NCBI GenBank assembly: GCA_045837725.1
Contig: JBEWZL010000265.1
Span: 19,668 to 83,667 of the forward strand
Origin: Vermamoeba vermiformis
Lineage: Eukaryota; Tubulinea; Echinamoebida
Reading direction: 5' to 3'
DNA: 64,000 nt
The first letter of the stretch is position 1. Every line of letters starts with the position of its first letter. A model generated the notes under the pieces. It was not told the DNA's origin. It ran no database searches and was given only the letters and a program-made list of their open reading frames with translations. Position numbers and translations under genes: made by a program. Positions 23,877-34,937 of this stretch are shown in pieces.

Positions 23877-26324
23877 CTACTGTTGTTGACAGCTCACTTG
23901 GCCTCCACCGTCCTCCTCATCAGATCCGTACATGGCTTGGTTTCGGTAAGCTTCGATGTTGATCTGTCTAATTCTATCTCGTCTATGCTTTTTCTTTGCA
24001 AGGAGTTCCTCCGTCGGATAGTCACCCATAGGTCCCCAAAGCTTGATCTAGTAAGGCAGGTAAGCCACAGAAAATCTAATGAATCCGGATTTGCTTTCGA
24101 CTTACCTCTGTGTCGATACCACTCGAAGCTATCATCGGGATATTAGGATGTCCGACGACACAATTGACTATGCTCTTATGTCCCTCGAGCACTTGAACGA
24201 GCTCGCCAGTGGCTTTGTCCCAAATGAAAACTTTGGCGTCATCCGATCCCGACATGACGTACTCAGAGTTTGGGCCATAGAAATTGACTCCTTTAATAGT
24301 AGATGCGCTGAAGTGACCTTGGAACATCCTCTTGTAGGTATTGAGAGCTGGTAAGACCTTAGGAGCCGAGTGGAAGTCTTGATTTTGATTCGCTGTTCCA
24401 CCCGATGCCGTCGGACTGTTAGGTGAATGGACGTTTAAATTGACTGCTTCTTGGACACTGGATGACAGTAGACATTAGCTGATGTCGTTTTAAATGCTCG
24501 GGAAGTTTACCTTAAGTAGTTGTGCGAGACGAGGTACGCGGCAAGAGACGCCATTTGAATCTCGCTTTGAGACAGGCCGGCACTGATGACAACGGTTAAA
24601 TATTGTTAAAATAACTATATGATAATGGTTACCTTAGTGTCTTTTCAATCTTCGGAATGGGTTCTGGATTAGTGCTCTCGGTATCCATCAAATTGCTCGT
24701 GGCTTGTTGAAGCATTTTTTTGCGCTCTTCGAGACTAGCGGAGTAATCCAAATCATATCTAACTCGAATTAGTCATGTGCATATATGTAGACAATTTGCT
24801 TACAGCTCTTCGTAGTTTTTGTTCGTGTCGAATGTGTAGATCTGCTCGCTCAACGCTGTTGATACAATCTCAGATCCGTCTTTGCTAAACACACAGCCGG
24901 TGACTTCTCGACTAGTTTCAGATTAGTAAGTATGAATGGATCATTGGAGTTGATTATGCTTACTGTGACGGTTCATCAACTTCAAAGTTGCGATAGATAT
25001 TGATGTAAGATTTCGACGGTGAACAGTCATCAATCTTTCTCAAATCAAACAGCTGAACATTGCCTTGGGAACTGCCGACGATAAATTGTTGGCCTTGACT
25101 CGGATTGAAGTCGACGCTGTACAGCACAACACCGACATTTCTGTTGTGCCTACGATATTGGATTATTATGCTAGCGGCAGAGGCGAGAAGTCTACCACAT
25201 AAACTTACCGAGTAAATGAAGAGTCGCGCCTCCAATCTAACACTAACGAAGCAGTATTACGCGGGTGACCTTCCCATCGCGATGCACGACCACCGCCAAA
25301 AGCCTACGGGAACGTTGTTAGACAACTTTACTTGCATTCACGGGTTTAACGTATCCTTACCTGCGGCAACACCATCTCTTCAAGTGCACTATCATCGTCG
25401 CTACTGAATGAGTGGGTCTTTGTGTCAGAATACTTTTGTCGCACGTCAAACAGGCGAACGGTTCCTGTTGTTATTAGCACGAGATTGTCATACGGAGCAT
25501 ATTTCTTACCATCCGCCGAGGCAGTCAAAAAGCAATCGGGCATTGACGGACACACGCTCAGTCGTAGAATTTTCTTCGCGTGGTGCTGATAGATCGTACA
25601 TTCGCTGCGCTCCAAGTTATAATGGCGAACATCTGCGTCATTGCCGCCAGATATAATATCGCTACGGTGCCGAGTATTAGCGAGATTCGCTACGAGTAAT
25701 TATTGCACTGCTTACCGATCAGCTTTGTGAGGCAAAAAGTCGCCAGCAAACACGTTGGAAATGTGACCACTAAATTATGTTAGAAATTCGACTGCCAAAT
25801 ATCTTTCACGTACGATAGCGTCTGTAAGCATTTTCTAGTTTGTACATTCCATATTTTTAAAGTTCCGTCGTCTGATCCGGAAACTAATAGACTTCCCGCA
25901 GAATTAAAGCTGATCACGTTTACGCATCCCTTAATAATGGCAAGAAATTAATTTTGATATTTAATGAAATAATTTTTGTGGTACGTACCCTATGTCCTAC
26001 TAAATCTCCGACATTTCCTAAGGTTTGAATATTTCTGTCTGACTTGTTGACTTTAGATCGAAAGGAGAAGGGCGACTGCAATAATTTCATTAATTTTTGT
26101 TAAATAATAACGATGAGTCTCGCATATTATTGAGGGGAAAGCAAGTTCTGAAATTGAAAATTTTGTGAATAATGAACTAATAAAATGATGGGCTACCAAC
26201 ATGCAGTGCTAATAGCATTTACGCAATTTAACAAAATAACAATATTTAATACCTCGTCAATTGAATTATATTCTCGTGTTGCAATTTGGTTGTAGATGTT
26301 TCGTGGCTTCCTCGGAACAAACAT
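23877..26324 (-). CDS. WD40 protein, DCAF5/DCAF6-like CUL4-DDB1 substrate receptor
   Basis: The start at 26,324 gives MFVPRKPRNIYNQ; the stop CTA/TAG is at 23,877-23,879. An N-terminal WD40 set (LVGHRGCVNVISFNSAGSLL, SGSDDGTLKIWN, SGHISNVFAGDFLPH, SGGNDADVRHYNL, TASADG-TVRLFDVR) is separated from a C-terminal pair (FYGPNSEYVMSGSDDAKVFI, HPNIPMIASSGIDTE-IKLWGP) by a long helical insert. This split propeller, with GANFVMSGSDCG- and PILASSGIDYDIKIW-type blocks, is characteristic of DCAF6/DCAF5, receptors for the CUL4-DDB1 ubiquitin ligase. A DxR/WDxR-type docking motif is suggested by LFDVR. About ten short introns. The tail is basic then acidic (GSDEEDGGG). The target proteins are unknown. Confidence 0.85.
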
Positions 26325-26569
26325 TCTTAACAGGTGCTTAAGTGGTTATAATAATTAAACGAATGGTCGATTTCATGGTCACATCGGACGCGTGATGTTG
26401 GTGCTAGTTTCACCAAAATTTCAGACAAATTGCCGAGATCGAACAAAAATGCAACTTTATTGTCGATTTCAAGCGAGCTCTTATATCTCGCTGTGAAGAC
26501 CTTAAAGCTACTAGCTACTACTATATTACAAATTGGTTGGAAGGGTGGCTCACTGCGAGTTATCTAACT

Positions 26570-29500
26570 TTGCTCTTCAAAAGATTTGCACGTGTGGTTC
26601 CGTGGATTGCATAATAAGAAACGGGTTTTCTTTTCAATAAAGCGGGACTCTTGGTGGCTAGGTTGGTCGGTACTCGGGTTGGGTTTACTTTGGTCACTGA
26701 TACTGCTGGTTTAACTGGCGTCGGGATCTTGCCGGTAATGGGTGCCTAAGTGCAAGTTAGCATTCAATTCTCGAATACAAATGAGTGAAAACATACTCTC
26801 GCAGCCTTGGCAAAACGCAAACCAGTCTTCAGTGACAGAGGTGCAGCAGGATTAGCGCTGTTAGTAGATTCGGCGTGATCTGCAGGTTTTGTGACTCGAA
26901 CACGCGGTGGAGGAAGTCTCGATTCGAAGGTGACTTGCTTAACTGCCTTGGGTGCGTTCTCTGTGCGAGGCATGGCAGCAAGTGTCATTCTGCGACCAGG
27001 AGATTTGCCGATCGACTGAGGAGTTTGAGGCACGTTGTTCGTGATGTCTCTGATCGGTGAATTGAACTCCTTGTTATTGTTTCTACCGCTGTGTTGAGGG
27101 CTGTTTCTTGGAGAACGACCTCGTCCCTGGCGATTAGGACTCGGCTTTTTGTGTCCATGATGCGGTGATCTCTTGCGCTGTGGTGTGCTCTCTTGTTGAG
27201 GTTCGACAGCTTGTCTAAGCATCGATTGGAAACTGTAAGCAGGAGTAATCGGTTGGCCGAGTTGAATAGTGCGGGTGGGAGACTTGACGGTAGTTTGTGG
27301 GGACATAGTGCGAGGCTTGAGTTCTGCTGTTTTGTTTCTGCTTGGTGACTCGAACATGTGTCCAAACTTGGCCAGCATCTCAACGGGAACTGCATCGCGT
27401 TCTGAATTTGAAGTTAGAAGAGTAACTTAAGGAATGGCGAGGCTAATTACCTTGCAAAGCGCGCATTTGATAACTAACGAGTTCGAGCAAGTCTTTGTTT
27501 TGTTGCTCAAGTTGCTTAATGGATTGGTCCTTGGCCTTCAATTCGATGTCTTTGTTGAGCTTTTCGAGTTCGAGCCAGTGCACGGTGACATCGTGCGTAA
27601 TTTGATCGCGATTAGATTGGTTCTTAACACGTCGGGGCATTTCATCAAAGATCTGTTTTGTTCGGTCGGCTAGAGGTATCATTACATTAGTACCAGGCAA
27701 ATAAAGGCGATATCGTGCTTACCGTTCGTTTGAAGACGCTTAATAAGTGAGTTCTTCTCGTTTTCAATCTCTAACGGATCAAAAGAGGCGATCTCGTTTT
27801 TGAGTTGCTTAATACGAGTTGGAGTGGAATTGATTGTTCTGGAGCTAATGCTATTATGGGCATTGAATTGATGTAACGCAGCTGCTTCGAGCCTTGTCTC
27901 TCTTTCCCAACTGTTGAAGCGTTAATAATGTTATTTATGCGCGTGAAGGACTTACTTAGCAACCTCAGCGATCTTCGCTTGGTGCTGTGCCACTTTGCGC
28001 TCCTCTTTTTGAGCCAACTCTTCAAGAGCTTTTTGTACTGACGTGCGTTCGTTGACGTAATTCTGGATCTCTTCGCGCAATTGATCAGCAGCATTCTTCT
28101 CCTTTTCTTTGTCAACAGCAGAAACAGGAGCGACTCCTGTGAATATTTAGTGAGTTGTACTCGAGTACAGTTATATCGTTACACGTACCTTGAGCTTCGT
28201 AAATTTGGATCTTATTCTTCAGTTCACGAATCTCATTACGAAGTTCGTTGATGATATCACGGTATTGTCCAACGTGGAACTTAACGTTCAAAACATTGCG
28301 TGTGACCTTAGTCTTAATATTTTTGGCCCGGTTTGAATACGTGAGTGTGTTGAAGGTGTCCTCGTAGGTTAAGCTAGAAGGACTGATGGCAGCAATCATA
28401 ACAGTCTTGCTGTTACCACTTAAAGAGTCCTATTGAATTATTAGACAAGTGCTGCTTAACAAAACAACAGTTGTGCTGACCTTCAACAGACGAGTGAGCT
28501 TGGAGTTTCTGTAAGGCACATATTTGCCCTCTTTGTAGCCTTGGCCCAAAGCGTTGATACAGTTGCCGAGAGCCAGTAGAGATTTGTTGATGTTAGCACC
28601 TTCTACGAGACGAATGCCTTGATTCTTCGTACGAGCAGCACGCTCGGATCCGGCCAAATCGATCAACGACAACTTGCCAACCTTGACATCGGCAGCAATA
28701 TTAGCAGTTCGATCTGTTTGACGGATGGTAATCTAATACGCGACGTGGTTAGAATTGAAAGATTTCGTCAAGTCTAGGAGGGGTCATACTTGAAACACTG
28801 CGTGGGATCTAGATGATTCTTTGTTCGCATCGGTAGGATGTTGGCTACGACGAGCATTGCCGATAGCGAGCAACTCCATGACTTCTTCTACACTCGTAGG
28901 GACTTGAGATGACAGTCCGGCAATGGTGCACGTGCCTTAAACTCATTAATCGACCGAACAATTTCGAATTCAATTAAAATTGTAAGCATACCTTTATCAC
29001 CATCCTCGCGAAGAGCTAACGGCTTAGAATTCTCGACCAATAAATCTCTAATTGTTTCGTTGTAAATTTCCATGTAAGACACGCTGAGGTGGTATTGTCT
29101 TTCTGATTTGTTGTCCGCAATAGCGTGAAATAGGTCTCGCATAGTTAGAACCATAATACCAGGATGTTGGGGGTTGCCGATCATAGTAAATGTTTTACCA
29201 GCACCTTAAACGACAAAGCCGATCAGAATGTGAGACTTGAAACCGAAAATCAAACTTGCTTACCAGTAGCTCCGTAAGCAAAGCATGTGCAATTGTAACC
29301 CGCGAGAACGTCTTGAATGAGGCGCTTTGTTGTGTGTTCATAGATTTCGTGTTGAGGAGCATACTGATCGAAAACTCGATCGAAAGCGAACTTGCAATCT
29401 TTTCGTCTATTAGAGTGGTTGGGAACACCACGAGGTACAATCTTTAAATTAGGTATTAGAAATACTCTGCGATATTTTCGTCCAACTGGTAGGTACCTGA

Positions 29501-29719
29501 TTCATATCTACTGGATCAAAAATAACGACGTTCTCATCCAAAATTTTGATAATAGGCCTGTACATAGCCTTTTCTTCGTCTGTTTCCGGACGGCACCTTT
29601 AATTATTGTTAGACACAAGCCAGATTAGGAATTAATATCAAATTATAAAATTACCTAACAGCCACGATAATATTTGGATTATCGTTTCCTTTATCAATCT
29701 GAATCGTCGAGTCTTCCAT
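26570..29719 (-). CDS. Kinesin-8 family motor (Kif18/Kip3-like)
   Basis: An N-terminal kinesin motor starts at 29,719 ([16 protein letters not shown]). The P-loop is [14 protein letters not shown] (29,275-29,180), switch [13 protein letters not shown] near 28,830 and switch [17 protein letters not shown] near 28,650. The motor is followed by a neck and coiled-coil region (28,330-27,440) and a basic, Ser/Pro-rich tail with many SP/TP sites and a second microtubule-binding character (27,380-26,570). The [23 protein letters not shown] block and motor-first layout fit kinesin-8, which depolymerises or caps microtubule plus ends at kinetochores and spindles. The final stop TAA is at 26,570-26,572. 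The motor is complete, so the enzyme should be active. Confidence 0.9.
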
Positions 29720-29801
29720 TATAGTTCTTATTCACAAATATATATTACAGTGGCGCCGATCGACAAAAGGACCTCGGCCAATAAACAAGTAAATTATACT
29801 G

Positions 29802-29826
29802 CAGGTGGTGTATATGATAACACCTG
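29802..29826. promoter_or_regulatory. Inverted E-box pair in the shared kinesin-8/alpha-mannosidase promoter
   Basis: CAGGTG and CACCTG, perfect inverse hexamers, flank a 13-bp AT-rich core in the 273-bp gap between two divergent start codons. They match the E-box consensus CANNTG and form a dyad. Binding by a bHLH factor is inference only. Confidence 0.35.
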
Positions 29827-29992
29827 AACAGTTGTGTCTCGTTGATAAGTATCGATAACTGACGCGAGATAGAGTGAAAAAAATTTAAGTTACCGTTAAT
29901 ATTCAAATCTCGCTTAACCGATTTTTGGCGGGCTAATGATTTTTTTTTGTTCGTCGCGAAAATTCAGCTCGTGTCATCAGGATAGTTTGACG

Positions 29993-32900
29993 ATGACGAG
30001 CACACGTCTATTAAGCTACATCATAGGCATACTATGCATTGCCGCTACGGTGATTTGTACCGGTGAAGCTGGTAAGTTTCTGAAACTGATCCGGATTTAA
30101 TACTAGTAGAATATCTCAACAATCACTTCTTTGATCAAAACATTAATTAATACCTTGTAATCTTTTAGGACAAGATTCGCTATTAAATGTTTTCGTTGTT
30201 CCTCATTCGCACGATGATGTTGGCTGGGTCAAAACTATAGAAGTATTTATAATTAAATTATGCCCCATAAATTATAATTTTAATCATGTTATTATTGAGG
30301 ATTATTACGAAAGTGAAGTGCGCTTCATTTTATCCACAACTGTTGACACTTTAATGCAAGCTCCCAATCGCAGGTTTATCCAAGTAGAACAGTACGTTGA
30401 TACTTTATGAAATCTTGTTTAATTGCGTACAAAGGGGCTTCTTCACGCTGTGGTGGAACGACGAAAGAACGACTGACCAGCAGCGCCAGAATCTCAAGTT
30501 CCTCGTAAAAAACAAACAATGGGAATTTGTTATTGGTACGATTGAAAGGCAGGTGTATCAGCAAACTCTTTTGACACGTGCATTTAAGGTGGCTGGGCGA
30601 TGCAAGACGAGGCGTGCTCGACTTACAGTGCTGATATTGATCAGGTGAGCTCGTCCATCGACGTTTTAATAACACGGCACTAAACTGACACCCGAATAGA
30701 TGACTGAAGGGCACCAGTTCTTGCTAGACACCTTTGGCGTGACACCAAGATTAGGCTGGCAAATCGATCCATTCGGAGCTTCAAGCGTAACACCAACATT
30801 GTTCGCAATGATGGGCTTTGATGGTCACGTAATCCAAAGAATTAACTGGCAAACAAAGGTATGGTAATTAATCGTCTGAACGACTGTGTTTCATTTTTTG
30901 CTGTGCGACGGACAACACAAGGCGCTGTAGTTAAGTGGTAAAATTCTTGCTTAGGGTGCAAGAGGCCCCGGTTCGATTCCGGGCAGCGCCCCACTAATTT
31001 TTTGCCTTTTGTCCTCCGATGCAAGTTCTTTGATGGCTTTGCCTAGAGTGCCCTCTGTAGTGTGATTTTTACGTTCAATATTAATTTACCCGTACCCAGA
31101 AAGCGATGATGCAAAACAAGACTATGGAATTCGTTTGGCAAGGTTCGCCGAGTTTAAAGCAAAAGACTCAGATTTGGACGCACTTGTTGGACTACAACTA
31201 CTGCGCGCCAATGTTACAGTAAGTATTTCTTTGGTCAATGACAATTTGGACTAATCTGATCCGCTCCGTAGAGGCTTCAATTGGGAAGGCAACCCTTTGA
31301 GCAATCCGTGGATAACCAACAATAACGTACACAACCGTAGCATGGAGTTTGCTCGCCTTATTAAGGTATTGGTACATTCTACTTGGTCAGATCTGACCGT
31401 CTTAAAATCGCAGGAAAAAACCAACTGGTACAAGTCAAAGAACATTCTGATTCCTTGGGGCTGCGACTTTGCTTTCCAGGACTCGCTCGTTCAATTCATG
31501 AATATGGACAAGATCATCGACTACATTCATTCAAACCCGAACATCTTTGGCATGAACATCAAGTACGCCTTGTTGAGCGAGTTCTTTGACGCTGTAGCAA
31601 ATGACACTACGACCACTTGGCCCGTGCTTGGTGCCGTTGATTTCTTCCCTTACGACGACAACGATAACAGTTGGTGGACTGTAAGTTCGTTCATGAATAA
31701 CTGACTGGTATCTAATGACGTAAAAGGGCTACTACACTTCTCGCAATCAATTGAAGGGTCTTGTGCGACACAGTGAACATCTTTTGCGCACATCAGACAC
31801 GTTGTTCACAGTGACCCAAGCCAAGGCACCCATGGACAGTGCCGCTGCCTACAAACAAATTGATGTGTTGCGACAAGCTGAAGCTGCAGTGCAACATCAC
31901 GATGGTGTCTCGGGCACGGAGAAGGACTTTGTCGTCGACGACTATTCAGCTCGTTTGTTCAACGGTGGAAATCAAGCTATGAACGTGAGTCACCAGATCC
32001 GCACGGCTTCGTTATTCATCACTAACACGTACTAAAGGTTACGTTGACTGCTCTTGGTTTATTAGTTAACTCCACGAACCCCGCTAAGTTCACCAACAAC
32101 ACTGACTTGCTCTTGAACCTCAGAGTTGGCAGGGTAAGTCAGTTTATCCTCCTAATATTCCGCAACTAACCTTCACAGACTGTCTCTTTTGTCGCCTACA
32201 ACAATCTTGCTTGGAGTCGCACGGCTGTCATTCGATTGCCGTTGAACAGAGTTGACATCACTGTTCTTGACAGCAACAACAACGTTGTTAATTTCCAAGT
32301 ATGTAGTTGAAGGAGTCGTATTAGTCCATACTAATGTACTGCAGATCAACAACGCCTCGTCTGACACACCTAATGGCAAGTACGCATTATTCGTGCAAGT
32401 TCAACTGCCTGCTCTCGGCTACAACACGTACTTTATCAAGGTGACTGGCACTGTGCCCAACAACAACATTGCCGTCATCACAACCCCAACCAACGGTGTC
32501 ATCATTGAGAATCCGTTCTTGCGTGTCAGCTTCGACTCCAACACGAACCTGATCACCCAAATTATCAACAAGAAGTCCTCGATTAACATTGAGGCTCAAC
32601 AACAGGTACGCAGCCAATAGACTTACGACAAAATCTAATTAACATTGCAGACTCTTGCCTACACGAGCTATTCAAGCGGTGGTCAGAACTCGGGCGCGTA
32701 CATCTTCCGTCCAACAGGCCCTGCTTCGCCCATCAACGGCAACGTTGCGCCTCGCCTCACAGTTCAAACTGGACCTTTACTCAGTGAAGTGGTGCAAGTG
32801 TTCAGCGATGTCATTAATCAGGGCCCTTCATACTTTACTCTGATCACAAGGTCCGCAAATTAATTCTTAAAGTAACCGTCTAACAATCGTGTCTTCAGAT

Positions 32901-34040
32901 TATACAACGTTGATGAAATCTCCGTCGGCAACTTCATCGAAGCCACCCACGTGATCTCTCCAGTTCCTGAGAGCACTGAGCTCGTTACACGGTTCTCCAC
33001 CTATATGCACACCAACAATCGATTCTACACTGACGACAACGGCTTCGAGATGTTGGAGCGTATTTACGATCCGACCATCAAGTTGGCGATCCCTGGCAAC
33101 TACTACCCGACCATTTACCAATCGTACATCACTGACGGAAGCAACTCTTTCTCCGTACGTTCTCATGCCTACCTCGTGTATCTTATTAACATCGGTTTAG
33201 GTTATATCCGAACGCACTCATGGTGTATCTAGTCAACAGAACGGTGAAATCGAGGTCATGTTGCAACGCAAGACACCAATGGACGACGGTAGAGGTAAGA
33301 ACTCGGGCAGTGATGGACCACACGGTGATATTTCTAATTTTGGATTAAGGTGTTGATGAGCCACTTGACGAAGACGACACAATCATGCCCGTGCTGCGAT
33401 ACATTCTCGACACAGCTAGATGTAAGCAGCATTCTGTTCTACACGCGACGGGTAGCTAATATCTACAGACTCCGTGATGTTGCGATACAAGAACTCGTAC
33501 GAGCTCAACTTCCCTCCTAGCATCTTCTACGCCCCTACTGCCTCGGTGGACTCGTGGAAGAACACGCACCGAGTGAAATACTCTGCCTTGTCAGGTAAGT
33601 TTTTTCTCCCGTATAATACGAACCCCATCTGACGTGATATTCAGCATCGCTGCCTGCTAATGTTCACTTGTTGTCTTTGAAACTTGTCAACGGCACCAGC
33701 AACAATTACATTGTCAGGTAAGCAACGTTAATTGACGGTGAAGTTAGGGGATATTAATAGTTCAATTAGATTGCACCACTTGGTTGGTGTAGATGAGGAT
33801 GACAAGTGGTCGCGTCCTGTTCACGTCAATCTCTCCAATCTGTTCGCAGATTTCACCCTCAATTCAGTCACCGAGACCACTTTGACAGCCAACAAAGGTA
33901 TTGTTTAAAGTCATAGTAGGTCTGACTAACTATAATTATGTATTATAGTCCTCTCTCAACACGATGTGTCCCGTGATGTTCTCGTCACTTTGAACGCCAA
34001 AGACATTCGTACTTTTGTAGTGCAATTAGTACCCAAGTAG
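29993..34040 (+). CDS. manA: Lysosomal-type alpha-mannosidase (GH38)
   Basis: Signal peptide MTSTRLLSYIIGILCIAATV. The GH38 zinc and catalytic motifs are all visible: VPHSHDDVGWVKTIE near 30,210, WQIDPFGAS with the nucleophile Asp near 30,770, and AVQHHDGVSGTEKDF near 31,900. Later beta domains run to the stop at 34,038-34,040 (ELNFPPSIFY near 33,510). The enzyme trims alpha-mannose from N-glycans in lysosomes. About fifteen introns of 45-65 bp are interrupted by one longer intron (about 30,860-31,099) that contains a tRNA-Pro gene in the same orientation. Length and motif order match animal and Dictyostelium lysosomal alpha-mannosidases of about 1,000 residues. It appears intact. Confidence 0.93.
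30921..30991 (+). tRNA. tRNA-Pro (anticodon AGG), nested in an alpha-mannosidase intron
   Basis: A 71-nt cloverleaf. The acceptor stem GGCGCTG pairs with CAGCGCC. The A box is TAGTTAAGTGGT. The anticodon stem CTTGC/GCAAG closes the loop TTAGGGT, giving anticodon AGG for proline. The T arm CCCGG-TTCGATT-CCGGG contains a perfect B box GGTTCGATTCC. There is no tRNA intron. A T6 Pol III terminator is at 30,998-31,003. It lies in sense orientation inside the longer intron of the alpha-mannosidase gene. Confidence 0.95.
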
Positions 34041-34131
34041 CTAGTTAGATTCGTAGTAAAATCGTGAGTGCGATTTGACGATTTTGAATCTTTACGTAAG
34101 AGTAAATCTTATCTTGATGACTCACTGCCCT

Positions 34132-34416
34132 TCAGTATACTATATTTATCATATTACTAACATCGAATACTACTTCGTACAAAAAAGCCACTTGAGCGCT
34201 TTGAAATTTCGCTCGTACTTGCTTTGACTTTCTGTAACGCAATCCATTATACTTCTTCCATCGCTTACAAACACTGATAAGGTGAAATATCCAATATTGA
34301 AACCAAAAGTAGCCAAAAATATGATTTTCTATAATCTCGTCGGGGACACAATTGAACGAAAATAGCTGAACTTGATCAGATCCGCTATCCTCCGTCAAAT
34401 CGATGATAGGCTCCAT
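34132..34416 (-). CDS. Small F-box-like protein
   Basis: A 94-codon open frame. After an acidic start (MEPIIDLTEDSGSD), the segment CVPDEIIENHIFGYFWF..LISVCKRWKKYNG follows the F-box pattern LPxEIxxxIFxYL..LxxVCKxW, which recruits Skp1. A basic tail follows. An upstream open segment at about 34,479-34,550, ending in an in-frame donor (NTNANE then MEP), may be a preceding exon, so the true N-terminus may be longer. It is tail-to-tail with the alpha-mannosidase gene, 91 bp away. No substrate-binding domain is visible. Confidence 0.55.
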   Translation of the reverse strand: MEPIIDLTEDSGSDQVQLFSFNCVPDEIIENHIFGYFWFQYWIFHLISVCKRWKKYNGLRYRKSKQVRAKFQSAQVAFLYEVVFDVSNMINIVY

Positions 34417-34937
34417 CTGGTAGATTTAACTTATATTAGAATCGGATACTATGCGGGAATACGGTTCATTATTATACCTCGTTAGCGTTTGTATTGAGTT
34501 GTGCTGCACTGTGAGTGGCAAGATCTGCAATGACTCTTTTGCGTTCGAGCTAGCTTGAAGTTATCGTATCGATAGCAACCACTCAGAGCAGGAAAGTACA
34601 ACTAATCGTTAATATTTCCTATTGGGCGATGTGAGTGCACTATAAATAAAAGATCGCTTAATTCGTCAGAAACAAAAGCGAAGTCAGTGGCACGTACTTT
34701 AACAGATCGAATAAAAGCATTCTAATATTATTTAAGGTGTCACCGTGTGTCTGTTTGTGAGGTTGAACTAGAGTGGCAGTGCGAGCACAATTCTACGTCA
34801 AAAACGGGGTTTCCGTTTGTGCACACTAAAAAATGAAAATAATATATTGAAGTGCTGCACGAGAATATTGATCAGGCTGCCTGCGTCGAGTGGTTGTTAC
34901 GATGAACTGAATGGATTGCAGTCAAGCAAATTGTTTA
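34417..34937. other. Intergenic region with an unassigned CCAAT/TATA-like promoter
   Basis: Apart from the possible 5' exon of the F-box gene (34,479-34,550), this stretch holds ATTGG near 34,620 followed by CTATAAATAAAAG near 34,640 on the plus strand. No open frame follows on that strand before 34,900. It may drive a noncoding transcript or be chance. Confidence 0.3.
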
